This document shows positions 31,627 through 43,131 of a DNA stretch of 64,000 bases, piece by piece. The stretch's first letter is position 1; each line of letters starts with the position of its first letter. Where the stretch lies: contig JAJSPD010000029.1 of the NCBI GenBank assembly GCA_021307315.1, forward strand, positions 124,001 through 188,000, in the 5' to 3' direction. The position numbers were made by a program, and so were the translations under genes. This DNA comes from Bisporella sp. PMI_857 (lineage: Eukaryota > Ascomycota > Leotiomycetes > Helotiales > Helotiaceae). The notes beneath the pieces are model-generated. The model had not been told where the DNA came from. It made no database searches and saw only the letters and a list, made by a program, of their open reading frames with translations.

Positions 31627-33626
31627 ATGTTGCAAATGGAATCACAGGTTCCGTTATGGGTGTGGGTGGCCTCATTGCCCAGCTTCGTATGCTACTCTCC
31701 ACATAAGTTAACGACATGGAACAGCATTGACGTGCTTTTAGATTATAGTGTATATTTTTGTCTTGGTTATCTATAGGCTTTACTTCCATCCACTGTCCAA
31801 GTTCCCAGGCCCTAAGGTGGCCGCAATCTCTGATTTCTGGCTTTGTTCACGATGGTATGAGCCCCGAACACCAATTCGTGCCAAAAAACATTCCTAGACA
31901 GTACTTTCATGATTCTGAAGAGATACATAGGATCAGCGGACTCTGGCCCCACGAAATAGAGCGGGTCCATGCAAGATACGGTAAGTCCAGAATTTGACTT
32001 GAACATCTGATTACTGAGGCAATTTTGATAGGAGATGTTGTGCGCATTGCTCCGAATGATCTTAGCTTCTCTGGGGTCAAATCTTTGAAAGGTAAAAGGA
32101 GATGTCTTACCTTTAAATTCTTTGCTTCTAATATATTTTATTAAAGATATCTATTCAAACTTTGACATTAATTCGGATCGCCAGTTCCCTAAATTCAAGA
32201 CATTCTATCGCCAAAGCGACATGGGGCCGTCAATAGGAATGGAAACCGATCCCGAAAAACACCAAATGGTTCGCAAGGTGCTTTCCAATGGCTTCAGTGC
32301 CCCAGTACTCAAATCCCAGACTCCAATAGTAATACGCTATGTGGATCAACTTGTGGAAAAAATCCGTATTTACGGAATGAGCACTGAAGGGATGAACATG
32401 AGCAAGTGGTTTCTTTGGACGGCATTCGATATTATCATGGATCTGTCATTTGGGGAGTCACTGAAAGTCGTCGAACAAGGTTTGTTTCACCAGCCATTCG
32501 TTTGCACACAAAACGAGAAGTATAGACAATGATTAACTGTCAAAATCCAGGCAAAGGCCATGTTTGGGTGGACGTTCTCTCAAATTCAGGTTTCCAGGTT
32601 GCACTAGGATACATCATGAGGCGACAACACCCAATATTTGTGTCCCTCCTAACGAAACTCCTTGTGAACGAGAAGAGCAAGCGATCACGAGCGCAGTATA
32701 TCTCCATGGCGAGAGGAATGGCTACCAAGCGACTCAATAACAACAACAAGGATGTTGGTCACGTTGACTTATTCGCTCACCTTCTGAGTGAGAAACAACA
32801 CAACACCTCCGTCGAATTTCTGGCTGCTCAAGGCTCTACTCTTGTAGCTGCTGGCTCGGAAACGAGTTCCACCTTTCTATCCGCCACCACATATTACTTG
32901 CTCAAAAACCCCTCTATGCTGGAGAAATTGCAGAATGAAGTCAGGAAGGCTTTCCAAAACGATTCTGAAATTGACGGAGAGAATGTAAAAAGGCTCGTTT
33001 ACTTGAACGCAGTGATTGAAGAAGGATTGAGGATTTTCCCACCGGCCCCATTTGGACTTCCTAGGGTGTGCCCCGGAGCCGAGATTGATGGCCATTGGGT
33101 TCCCAAAGGGGTATGCTAGAATATTTATATCTCCATCTCCTTCTGCCGATTGAAACTTGGCTCACTTCGTCAAAATATAGTCAATTATAGCAACGGCAGC
33201 ACACGCAACATCCAGGGACTCTCGCTACTTTTTTCTCCCACACGAATTCCATCCAGAGCGATGGTTGCCTACTGACCATCCTGACTACGATACGAGGTTT
33301 GCAGCAGATTTTAAAGAGGCCTCGAAGCCATTTTCACTCGGCCCAAGGTGGTGCATTGGACAGTACTTGGCCTATCTTGAGCTTCGGTATGATATCCATT
33401 CCCAAGAACTCGTTTGTCCGAAGCATGACACCTATACATATGCACAGAAAGAATTTGAACTAACTAATTCCATAATAGAATTACACTTACAAAATTGGCT
33501 TGGAACTTTGATTGGGCGTTCGCGCCCTCAAATGAAGGGGATTTTACTCAAGATGCGAGGTTGCTTGGCCTTTGGAGAGCTCCTCCCCTCAAGATAAACT
33601 ATACTCCTGTAAAAAGAGGGATCTGA
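31627..33626 (+). CDS. Cytochrome P450 monooxygenase, 8 exons, 509 aa
   Basis: Second P450 of the cluster. Exons: 31627-31686, 31742-31854, 31931-31980, 32032-32091, 32147-32479, 32551-33110, 33181-33386, 33479-33626; sum 510 codons. N-terminal anchor, hinge [36 protein letters not shown] (C-helix), I-helix [10 protein letters not shown], ExxR in [15 protein letters not shown] and heme loop [10 protein letters not shown] with Cys450 are all present. The last exon adds the usual C-terminal strand (WNFDWAF...LWRAPPLKI). Intron phases all agree. It is the right-most clear member of the cluster. Reaction unknown; likely hydroxylation or further oxidation of the terpene. Confidence 0.92.
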
Positions 33627-34700
33627 GAGACGTGGGGATTAAAGGAGCTTTAACCCTAAGCTCCTAGAATCGCGCTATCATTAAGTTCATTTGTATGGTT
33701 ACAATGAAGTTTGGTCCGTTTCCTCTGGAGTCATGAGATAGTGCTGAGGCTTAGCCGGTGATCCGAATAATGTAAATCCTGGAAATTAGGATTGAGCTAC
33801 ACTCAAAAGCCGAAGCTAACACGAAAATGATAATTCAAATTATGTCAATTATTTTAAAGAAGCTTAGAATTTGTGGTTTTGACGAAAACGCCGTGGCCGA
33901 CGCCGTACTACCTGATTAAGTAATGCTGCTGGATCGTAGTTCACGGCCCTCCTGATCGAAGTTTCATCATCAGCGTCATTCTGCATTGAGGTTATTTCTT
34001 CAAGCTACCATGTCGCATCCGACAGAAACGGGGTATGGAGGCGTTGCAATTGAAATGTTTAAGCACGTCATGTAGCGTGAATGCCTCCATTAAACCGTGG
34101 CTCCAATAAAGATGTAGACCTCATTCCACTCTCAACCTCAATTGGCACTCCATATATGCCGTATCGCTTTTCTTTCATTTAGACAACCAGTCATCGTAAT
34201 TCTGCGGAGACCCGACAATATATGCACTTGCAGAAGAAACTATTTCACATAAAGTAGTGCCCTACTCTTCTGGCACCATATCACTTGCAACCAGGATGCC
34301 TGGCTCTATCAAGCTGCTGAGCATCCAGCCAAAGGTGATTGGAAGGTGACTGGAAGGCGACCTATTATGGTAGCTTGCCTCGCTATCCGCAGCTGGCTTA
34401 CCCTCCTAATTATCTAATATGCTCGTGTCAGCAGGCGCTCACCCTTTGCAGCAGGAACCCGGCACATAACTTATAACCTGCTCTACAACAAAAGCAGCGC
34501 AAAGCAACTATCAAACATCAGGTACCATCTTCCGTTAGGAAGAAGTTGCAGCTATCTCTGCCTGCGCATCTACCCTAAGCATATATCTCAGTAGCAGCTA
34601 CTCGGGAGACCTTACAATTGAAGGGCCTAGTTACATTGAGGACTTATATCTCACATATTTAGCACGCATCACCTCTGTTACATCATCCACACTCGTCAGC
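33627..34700. other. Intergenic, right border of the cluster
   Basis: No gene seen on either strand. Followed by the relic gene and transposon, which suggests the cluster ends near 33.6 kb. Confidence 0.4.
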
Positions 34701-35345
34701 ATATCCGGGACCATGCCCATCGTGAAAAACGAAGGTCTCAACGCCGTGAATTCCAGCAAGCTGAGTTACGTGCAAATGTTGATATGTTCGTCCTACCAAG
34801 CCTAATATCTCTAACGCTCGCGGAAGGCGTTCATGCTCGAAACGTCCATGTCGAACTGTCGAGCCTCGTCAGCTTGTCGGCATTTCGCGGGGAGTATGGA
34901 AATATAAGTCTCAGACACAAGCAGAATCTAGTAGCAGTTACTTTCGAGGCGTCTTCCGTCGCCAATATAGATATTAATGCTAGCGGCCTCGCGGGAAACC
35001 AAGGGCTCAGCGTCTCTTCCGCGCAGCTCGAATAGGCGGCGACCTTAAATCTCGTCAATTGCTCGTCTCCATCCAAAGCCGAAAACTGCATTGGCATACG
35101 GCTTGAAGCTGGCCAACAACCAGACATCTTCATTTTCTGCCCCTGCCTTCGATTCTGCTGGTGGCCTCGTGATCACTCATAATGCTAATCATAGTTCCTT
35201 GGCTTTCTAAAGCCTCACTAAGGTAGAAGTGCTTAACATCACCAATAATCCCCTGTTCGAGAACTTAGTCGGGTCCCCGTCTCTTCAAAGCGTTTTCAGG
35301 GAGCTAAGTTAAGCGGGGGCTTCAGCAAGAAAGTCTCTCAAAGTT
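34700..35345 (+). pseudogene. Relic of an Ecm33/Sps2-like GPI wall protein gene
   Basis: Broken frames keep the rhythm of the Ecm33 receptor-L/leucine-rich repeats: LPSLISLTL, then ISLRHKQNLVAVTFEASSVANIDI, then KLANNQTSSFSAPAFDSAGG with THNAN, and VEVLNITNNPLFENL. Stops and frame changes interrupt them and neither signal peptide nor GPI end is found. It lies directly left of a dead transposon. The family call rests on repeat pattern alone. Confidence 0.4.
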
Positions 35346-35576
35346 TCTCCGCTGACCTCAGACTTAACTTAACAATGCACCCGGCATTAAATTCCCCTCG
35401 TTGATAAACATCACCGTGCCGGTCAATGCGAACCAAGTAAATAGCCCACCACCGCTGGTAAACTCTACTGGCCCATCAAAAAGGTGGATGCTCAAACAAA
35501 CATCGTACCACCAACGTGGTACTGCATTAAAGTAAACCGAGCGGTCCTGGCGGGAAGCATAACCGAGGTCCCGCAC

Positions 35577-35603
35577 CAAAACCCCACCCTAACCAAAACC
35601 GCA
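35577..35603 (+). repeat. Left terminal inverted repeat
   Basis: 27 bp, exact reverse complement of 37707-37733. The transposase ATG follows after only 5 bp. Confidence 0.85.
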
Positions 35604-35608
35604 CACTA

Positions 35609-37581
35609 ATGAATGATCACACAACAACTTCAAAAATGGCTATCTACAGCAAATCGAGTGCTATTGACAAGGCGATTGGTTCTATCGAATCAGGGAGGCA
35701 TAAGAATGCTAACCAGGCAGCAAAAGCTTTTGGAGTGGACCCTACGTCGATCAGGAATAGAATGAAGGGAATTACAGAACATAAAGCTGTTGCGAACTCG
35801 AAAACACACCAGTGCCTTACAGCTGCTGCAGAGCAAGTTTTGGTTGATAGGATCAATTATTTAAGCCTGCGCCAAATGCCTCCAACAGCTAGAATCGTCA
35901 AAAACCTTGCAGAAGAGCTACGTAGCCAGCCTGTAGGAAAGAACTGGGTTGGAGGATTTGTACGCAGGCATTCGACTGAACTTAGATCGGCCTATCTGCG
36001 CAATATCGACAATAAAAGAGTAGCAGCTGAAAATGAAACTCTATTTAACTTATTTTATGACCATGTAAGTTAATTTAATTTGTGGTTGATTAAATATTAA
36101 TTTTTATGTTATTTAAGAGGCTGATTAGTTGCATTTCTTAGATGCACCACGCAATCGAAAAACACAACATCATACCCGAAAATATATATAATGTTGATGA
36201 GAAAAGATTCCTTATAAGCATCGGCCAAATGTCTAAAAGAGTCATAAGTATTGAAGCTACAAATAAGCTTCAAGGCATACGAAATCGTCAAGACGGCAAT
36301 CGAGAATTTATTACTTGCGTAGCCTGTGTTTCCGCAAGTGGCCACGCTATTCCTTCTCTCTTAATTTACAAAGGAACTAATCACGAACTTCGAACTAGTT
36401 AGGTTCAAAACGTTGATAAGGATTCGAATACTTATTTCAGCTCTTCCGAAAATAGCTGGAGTAGTAATATGATGGGCTTAGAATAGTTGAAGCACGTGTT
36501 CGATTGACATACTCGGCCAGCTGATTTGCGAGCGAAACGTCTATTGATAGTAGATAGCCATTCTAGCCATATAAATCTCGAATTTATCAAATGGGCTAAT
36601 CAAGCTCGCATTATTGTATTGGTTTTGCCACCACATTCTACGCATAGATTGCAACCTCTTGATGTTGGTTTGTTCGGTCCTCTTGCTACGGCGTACTCTG
36701 TAAGAATCGATAAGATTATTGCAGAAAGCTCAAGCTTTACTACTATTACAAAAGGATTGTTTTTCAAAGTATTCAAAAGTGCTTTTGATGAAGTATTTAC
36801 TGAAAAGAATATTCTTCATGCCTTTGAGAAACCTGGTATTTGGCCGATCGATCGATCCAAATTGATTCCTATTGTCACTCGCAAGAAAACAATACAAGCC
36901 GAAAAAGCAATCAATATGATTCGAACACCTACAAATACAAGAGCAATACGTGCAGCTGAGAAATTAGCTACACAGAATCTCGGTATCGAATACATATCAA
37001 AACTGTTGAAAGGCTTACATATCGCCACTACACGAGCTGATATTGCAAAGCATGTGAATCAAGGCCTTTTACAAGCACTTATTACTGAAAAGGCAAAGCG
37101 AAAAAAGGGTGGAAAGCTTGATTTAAGTGGCGAGCCTAATACTGGAACTACAATATGGTCACCTACTAAAGTCGCCAAAGCTCTTGACTATCAAGCCCAA
37201 AAAGAAGAAGAACAACAAGGAATAGAACAAGCTAAACTTGATCGAAAAGTTCGTATTGCTACTAATAAAGCAATGAAAGAGCAAAAAGCAGAAGAGAGGC
37301 AAGCTAAGCTTGCTGAATCTCAGTTGCGGAAAGAGAATATAAGCCAGAATTCTCTGCGATCAAAAACACCTGCTAAAGAGCTGGTTTCTATAGCTCCTGC
37401 ACCTATTCTAGCTTCTTCTGAGATGCCAAACCTTCAAAAATCTTCTGTTAAAGCTTCTACTACTTCAGAATCACTAATCAAAGCACCTATTCAAGCAGTG
37501 GAGGAGGTAGAAGCTACATCGGGAATGGTTACGCGCAATCGAGCTGGAAGAGAAATCAAGCGCCCTTCACGCTATACATGA
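35609..37581 (+). pseudogene. Pogo/Fot1-like transposase (DDE1, CENP-B-type HTH), three in-frame stops
   Basis: The N-terminal part (35609 to about 36063) has a psq-like helix-turn-helix (NQAAKAFGVDPTSIRNRM) and a CENP-B-type DNA-binding region. A GTAAGT...TTCTTAG intron (about 36064-36141) joins it to the catalytic core: YNVDEKRF (first Asp), LLIVDSHSSH (second Asp), PPHSTHRLQPLDVGLFGPL (third Asp region), then GIWPIDRSK and a long Lys/Glu/Gln-rich tail. Between 36400 and 36510 the frame has TAG, TAG and TGA codons. Each is explained by one C:G-to-T:A transition (TGG to TAG twice, CGA to TGA), as from RIP or cytosine deamination. The copy is dead but otherwise well preserved. Confidence 0.85.
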
Positions 37582-37706
37582 GCTTTTCCTTTGGAGTAAT
37601 AATAGAACAAGTTTTTCTGAATCAAATGAGCCTATTTTCAATACAATACAATTTGTGGTTGATTTATTATTAATTGTTTTGTGATTGATTAGTTTGGTAG
37701 ATCACA

Positions 37707-37733
37707 TGCGGTTTTGGTTAGGGTGGGGTTTTG
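37707..37733 (+). repeat. Right terminal inverted repeat
   Basis: 27 bp, exact reverse complement of the left end. Confidence 0.85.
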
Positions 37734-39125
37734 AACAGGGATATCGGTTAACGGCAAACGGGATATTAAGGGCATGGACAACCCAGACCACCGCAGCATC
37801 CAGCCAACCACCCAATTTCACAGGCTCCCAAATCGTGGTAAGGTAGGAATCGGAATTTTGCTCGTTGCAGGCAAAGCCTTCCCATCTTGGAAACGAAGGG
37901 TGGCGGGGCATTCAAAAAACTAAAGATCCAACGTGCGTGGCAGGCAGAGCCACCGCGAGGAGGCCATCATGAGAAATGCGGAGCTGAAAAGAGAAGAAAA
38001 TTATGCGGCTGGGGGGTTGGCGCCAGAAGGAAGAAAGACTAGGTGAATTCTCAACTAATCATAATCGCGCTGAAGTAGAGCAGAGAACGGTTGTTCTTTC
38101 GCAGCCACAAAAAATACCGCAAATGCGATATAATTTGTAGCACGGAGCAGCTCGCATGTATTTCGTCGACACTCAAATATACCACAGACCTTGCGTGATA
38201 CATTGAAATACCCCCACAGCTCAGCAGCATGCAAAGGAAAGAGCCATCATGGGCTTCGGGAAATCAACCCCCCTACGTTAACAAGCATAGCTCCAAGCCT
38301 CTCCAAGTCTTGTGGCAAAAATCACACTTCGCACTTGAAAATATCCCATAAAAAAAGATGCAAATATTCCCCAGTCAAAAGAGGTGGTGATCTTAGAAGC
38401 CTATGGCGGAGTCATCGGCTGTGCTTTCATTTCACCGTCCCCATTCTCTCTCCACAACCCCTCATTTGCGCGCTTTCACAAAAATGACACCAAGACGTAG
38501 ACGTATATACACCGATACCCAAGACGAAAGCATACAAAACAAAAAACGCCCATTTACATCGATCGTGGGTGAGTAGCCGTGGTCGTATTGGTGCAAGAAT
38601 CTCTTTTATTTTATTTTTGCGTCTATTCGTGTTTACCGAGAAAGGGGAGCGGGATCGCGACTTGTGAATCGTGTTCAGATAGGTCTGTGAAAGGGGGGAT
38701 CTGCATGGATAAAATGGTTAGAATAAGATAAAGTATTGATGGATAGAGATGAGTAGAAAGGATGGTTTCGTTGGGAGTTTGTTCTGTGAAGCTGGAGGTG
38801 TCGTTCGAGATGCATGCTTCCAATAGGCAGCAGCAAGTCGGTCATGGAACTATGATGAAATGTCCCTCCCTAAGGGCTTAAAAAAATCAGCCAGAAAGGA
38901 CTATTGATAAGCAAACATAAACATCAAAATATATATAGTCCCATTAAACTATGTACAAAGAAAGCAAACTCCAATAATAGTATGCAACACTCGTCATAAT
39001 CACCGCCAGGTCATAAATCATAAAAATGCATCATCCATATTAACTCCCAACCCAAGTCAGCCCGAGCTTGTACTGTACTGTATTCCTAAGTCTTCCTTCC
39101 CACCTGGAAAGTTTCTGTCGATATC
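37734..39125. other. Intergenic
   Basis: No convincing gene. The right part lies downstream of the leftward gene ending at 39126 and likely contains its 3' untranslated region. Confidence 0.35.
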
Positions 39126-40760
39126 CTACCATCTTTCTCGCATGCGATCCTTCAAGCGCAGCCGCTCCATCTTGCTGCCAACACTACTCACGCTATCACT
39201 CGGCGCCACACTGGCGGCATAGCCACCAACCTCACTTTGTGGCAGGGGCACATTGCGTGCGCTGACAACACTCATCGGCAACGGCACGTTCCTCGCGCTG
39301 ATTACACTTCTTCGTTCCCTCTCTGGCTCATCAACATAGTCCCTGTCCACTCTACTTCCTCGATCGCTTTTCTTAGAGCGACGCACAGTGTGTTCACTGC
39401 CGGAGCTACTTGCTCGACTGCGCGGACTCTCGGCGACAACGTAGCGGACTTTCTGGGGTTCTTGTTGGTATCGCGAGCCGGAGGTTCGATTCGTATGGTG
39501 TGAGCGAGCACTGACGTAACTTTCCGTCTTACGACTTCCATGATAGCTCTTCTTATCTTCCCTTTCATCACCTGCATCCCGTCTGCTCACATGACTTCGT
39601 TCCTCCCCTTCCCTTCTGCTCACATGACTTCTTTCCTCTCCATCCCGCCTACTTACATGACTCCTATGACTTCGATGACTCTTGTGACTTCTATGACTCC
39701 GATGACTGACGTGGCTTTTTGGGCTTTCCTCGATCACTGTAACTTCATCCCTATCACCCTCTCTTTCGGGAGTTCTACTCCTGTCCCTTTCTTCCATAGT
39801 GATAGGATCATCTACATCAGCGACTTCTTGAATCCTTGCCATGGGCGGAGGTGCAGCTGCGATAGTGTATTGAGCAACATAACCCGCGCCTTCTTCCGCT
39901 CTCGCAAGGTAACTTCTTGCGGGGCGCCTCTCAACAACAGGACTTTCATACATATCATAGCTTGCTCTTCGCGTAGGAGCCGCGGGTGCTACGGGCGCTA
40001 CGGGCGCTACAGGTGCGGTAAATGTAGAATCTCTAGAGGATGAGTCTGTAGAAGACACCATAGCATAAGCAACAGCCGCGCCAGCAGCAGCGCCAAGCAA
40101 CGTACCCACGAGCTTCATTCCTGAGAACCCTCCCCCGGGCCTCTCATCGCTCGACCCAGGTCGGCGATAGGTTTCCGTTGTCACCGTATCTCTCCTTACA
40201 AGCCGCAGTGGTGGTTGCGAGACCGTGTAGGATTCTGCCTGGCGGAACGGTGCGCCTCCTGACTCTGCCGGCGACGGGACTGGATCTGGCACCTCGGCCA
40301 CACTGCGGGCAACATCTTCTTGCCACTCTAGAACGCGGCGGGCTTCTTTAGGGGTACTCGCTGTGCTGATGGTTGGTCGTCGAGGAGTATAGATTGCCTC
40401 AAGCATGTTTCCGTCCAGATCTCTCGCCCGAGCCTTTGTCTCTTCCCCGTCTTCTTTTATACTTGGGTCTCTTTGCCGGGCATTAGCCAATAGACTCTGC
40501 CTGTAGAATTCCTTAACCGACGCGGGCGACTGGGCGAGTAAGGTGATGTGGGAAGGTCTGCAGGGGACGACCGGGCTTTGCTGTAAGGAGAAGACAATCT
40601 GGGGTCCGAGATCAGAGATGTAGCCAAAGTGTAGACGAGCCGGAGAGTTGGAAAGGTAGAATAGTCCTAGGGACTGTGTGCAGGTGGCATAGAATGAGAA
40701 GGCGGATGGTAGATGGGAGACCTCGATTATGGGGAGAGGAGGAGGTGCGAGGGCGGTCAT
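39126..40760 (-). CDS. VOC/glyoxalase-like domain protein with Ser-His-Arg repeat tail, 544 aa
   Basis: Single-exon ORF from the ATG at 40760. Residues ~8-120 look like a vicinal-oxygen-chelate fold of the fungal glyoxalase-like type (VSHLPSAFSFYATCTQSLGL, then HITLLAQSPASVKEFYRQ, ending DLDGNMLEAIY). This part could bind a metal or small ligand, but the usual metal residues are not clear. Next come a hinge, a hydrophobic stretch (GMKLVGTLLGAAAGAAVAYAMV, ~215-236) that could be a membrane span or glycine-rich linker, and a run of PVAPVAP. A long basic low-complexity tail follows, with SHRSHRSHKSHRS and SHVSRRDGEER repeats and NVPLPMS-type repeats. The role of the tail is unknown; it resembles phospho-regulated RS-like sequence. 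Confidence 0.75.
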   Translation of the reverse strand: MTALAPPPLPIIEVSHLPSAFSFYATCTQSLGLFYLSNSPARLHFGYISDLGPQIVFSLQQSPVVPCRPSHITLLAQSPASVKEFYRQSLLANARQRDPSIKEDGEETKARARDLDGNMLEAIYTPRRPTISTASTPKEARRVLEWQEDVARSVAEVPDPVPSPAESGGAPFRQAESYTVSQPPLRLVRRDTVTTETYRRPGSSDERPGGGFSGMKLVGTLLGAAAGAAVAYAMVSSTDSSSRDSTFTAPVAPVAPVAPAAPTRRASYDMYESPVVERRPARSYLARAEEGAGYVAQYTIAAAPPPMARIQEVADVDDPITMEERDRSRTPEREGDRDEVTVIEESPKSHVSHRSHRSHKSHRSHRSHVSRRDGEERSHVSRREGEERSHVSRRDAGDEREDKKSYHGSRKTESYVSARSHHTNRTSGSRYQQEPQKVRYVVAESPRSRASSSGSEHTVRRSKKSDRGSRVDRDYVDEPERERRSVISARNVPLPMSVVSARNVPLPQSEVGGYAASVAPSDSVSSVGSKMERLRLKDRMRERW

Positions 40761-42336
40761 TCCTTTATTAGATGTGTTGGGCTTTGGCGTTGTGGTGCCT
40801 GAGGTGCCTCTGTTGCCTCTCGTATGAAATGTGAATCAATGAGTAGGCAGACAGTCGAGTGGATCAACAACTCAGACGTGCTGACAGTATGCCCGCGTGG
40901 GGAACAGATCTTGTGCTGAGACAATGCAGGTGAAGTAATGCGGGGGATGTACTTTTTTTCGACTGACTTGAAAAGATTTTTGGTGTAACGCAGTGAAGTC
41001 TAGAAGAGCAAAGCAGAAACTAATGACTCAAAAGAATGATGTGAAAGCTGTAAAGAACAGAAAACATATATCGGTGGTCAAGAGGCTTAAGCCTGCACTG
41101 GCAGGTGATATTTGAGGCGAGAAAATGGTCAAACAAGTCATTGGCTCAGAAGGTGTCGTGATGCCTGGCCGCAGGTGACCCCTACGGCCGCCAGTCATTT
41201 TTTAGTCATTGCAGGCCAGCCCGAGATCTGATAGAATGGCACAACATTAATCGCAGATATTGGGTAGAGATGCATCGTGGCCTGCTTGTCGTTTGAAGAA
41301 TATGCGTCGCTGGCTTTGGCTTTTGATGCACTCATATTAAGCTGCCACGTTAGCAGCCGCAAATCAGAGCTGCAGATCTCCCGCTAGCTCCTATACGACC
41401 ATTATAATTTTGTTGATTGGATACAAGGACTATCCACTCCGTTGCTATTGGAAAGGGGATAGGAAATCTGCGGGTCGTACTTCTTCGTTTGGGAAAATGA
41501 GTGGAATGCCACGGTTCGCCTCTCAAACGATTGGATTCGGAGCATTTATCTGCATCAAATAGGAACAGGTTCCCGCGATCCTTACGGCCAGGGCAAGCCA
41601 AGCAGGACACTTCATCCTGTGAAATAACGGAAATGAGGCGATCGCGTGCAACCTTCGGCTTTTCATTCGTGTCACTTTGACCTTATGGTCGTTGAATAAG
41701 TAGTTAGTGAGAAATAAATCCCTGACAAACGATAGCACCACGTAAAGTTGGGCGACGAGAATCTGGAATTTTTCAATGACGCCTCAAGCACTTTTGATTC
41801 TACATGCTAGTGTAATCTTAGATGACTCCAGCGAGTCCCGTTCTGCTACCATTTGAAGTAACCATGTCCGAAATCGCGGCCCAACTCAAAAGATACATCG
41901 GAGTCGGTATCTGCAATGAGCGAAACGCCATTGTAATGCGTCAAAGAGCGAACCATAGACTGCCAGGGAATACTTACGATTCGGCCTGCTGCAGAAAGGG
42001 AAAGAAATGATGGAATGAAACAAAGGAGAAGTGGAACCAAGTTGAGTTGGTCCACAATAAAGACGACTAAAGCGTCTTGGATCTGATGTTGAACGCCTAG
42101 TTTTGTTGGTAAAACAGAGGACAGAGCCACACAGATTCCCAAGCCCGGCGACCGATGGCAGAGAAGACGATGTTGGTATCATAATCTCTTACCGCCAGTC
42201 CCGCTTTCACCTTGAAGATCGACCGGTTCTCCCAAGTTTCCTCCCAACCATGCTGTTCTCATTATCGAATCGCGCATTCGTCAAGGTCGTTGCCTGTATA
42301 TCAGGCGACGTGGTGTGGAGGATAGTTCTGGGTGAC
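40761..42336. other. Intergenic, no gene recognised
   Basis: Promoter side of the leftward VOC-like gene (start 40760) and 3' side of EMG1. Short frames only. Confidence 0.35.
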
Positions 42337-43131
42337 TTAGATGATATCCCAAACATCCTCAGCGGCGTGGCAGAACTTGCTGCAGGCCACGCTCGCAGAG
42401 AGACTGAAGTTGCTGATGCCGATCTTCTCATCAACGAACTGATCTGCAAATGTATCCTGACCCTTAGCCATAGCTCCAACAAATACGCAAATGCTCTCGT
42501 CAGGTCTCAAAGAGGAGATGTAAGCGCTTGGTCTCGTTAACGGGGCATCAAAGCTCAATGTGACTTTCTTGCAGTTGGGAGGGAGGTGATCGGTGATTGG
42601 GTTTTGGACAACTTTGAGCAGCTTCTCTTGCGAGGCAACTGATCTAATTGACAAGCGGTGTAGCAATTGAACCATGAGACCGGCGAAACGCTTGAAGGTA
42701 CGTGGGATTCTGACAGTTGGGCTAACTTCGATGAGAACACCTTTGGCAGTGTGGATGAAGATCTGCAGCTTGCCAGCCTTATTAATGGGAGAGTCGAGGA
42801 GAGTTAGGAGGCACTATAGTGGATTAGCTTTAGGATGTGCCGGAGTAGATGGGTGTCAAACCTGGTGGGTAATGTCAGGTCTAGCATCAGAAATATCGCG
42901 GTTCATCTTGCGCATGACGCCAATGTGCTCATCGCTATTGAGTAATGAATACTTCTCATCGCGTGCACCTGGTCTGCCACCTGAGTGGGAAGACTTATAG
43001 GTTTCGAGGCTGGCGTTGGAAAGAACAACTATGAGTCTCTGGGTGTTCTTGTCGGTAGAGGGAATTGGGACATGTTGCTCTGCAACCAGGTTTGGAAGTT
43101 CTGGCGGAGGGAGTGATTGCGTTCCTGCCAT
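42337..43131 (-). CDS. EMG1: rRNA small-subunit pseudouridine methyltransferase Nep1/Emg1, 2 exons, 248 aa
   Basis: Essential SPOUT-class enzyme of the nucleolus that N1-methylates a pseudouridine in 18S rRNA and helps assemble the small ribosomal subunit. Exons 43131-42862 and 42813-42337 join in phase 0, 249 codons. Hallmarks: [95 protein letters not shown] and [19 protein letters not shown], which together carry the S-adenosylmethionine pocket and dimer interface of the family. Length and motif order match yeast Emg1. A housekeeping gene, unrelated to the cluster. Confidence 0.97.

Larger units (their letters stand above)
35577..37733 (+). mobile_element. Decayed pogo/Fot1-type DNA transposon with 27-bp terminal inverted repeats
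   Basis: Perfect inverted ends: CAAAACCCCACCCTAACC at the start of 35577-35603 is the reverse complement of the end of 37707-37733, 27 bp in all. The ~2.16-kb interior holds one transposase gene in the same direction. The TA target duplication expected for the superfamily is not visible next to these ends, so they may have mutated or the true termini differ slightly. Confidence 0.85.

Noticed and set aside
39540..40043. 167-aa plus-strand ORF
   Set aside because: Antisense to the repetitive tail of the VOC-like protein; low-complexity artefact.
42103..42540. 145-aa plus-strand ORF over EMG1
   Set aside because: EMG1 on the minus strand is unambiguous; this frame is its shadow.
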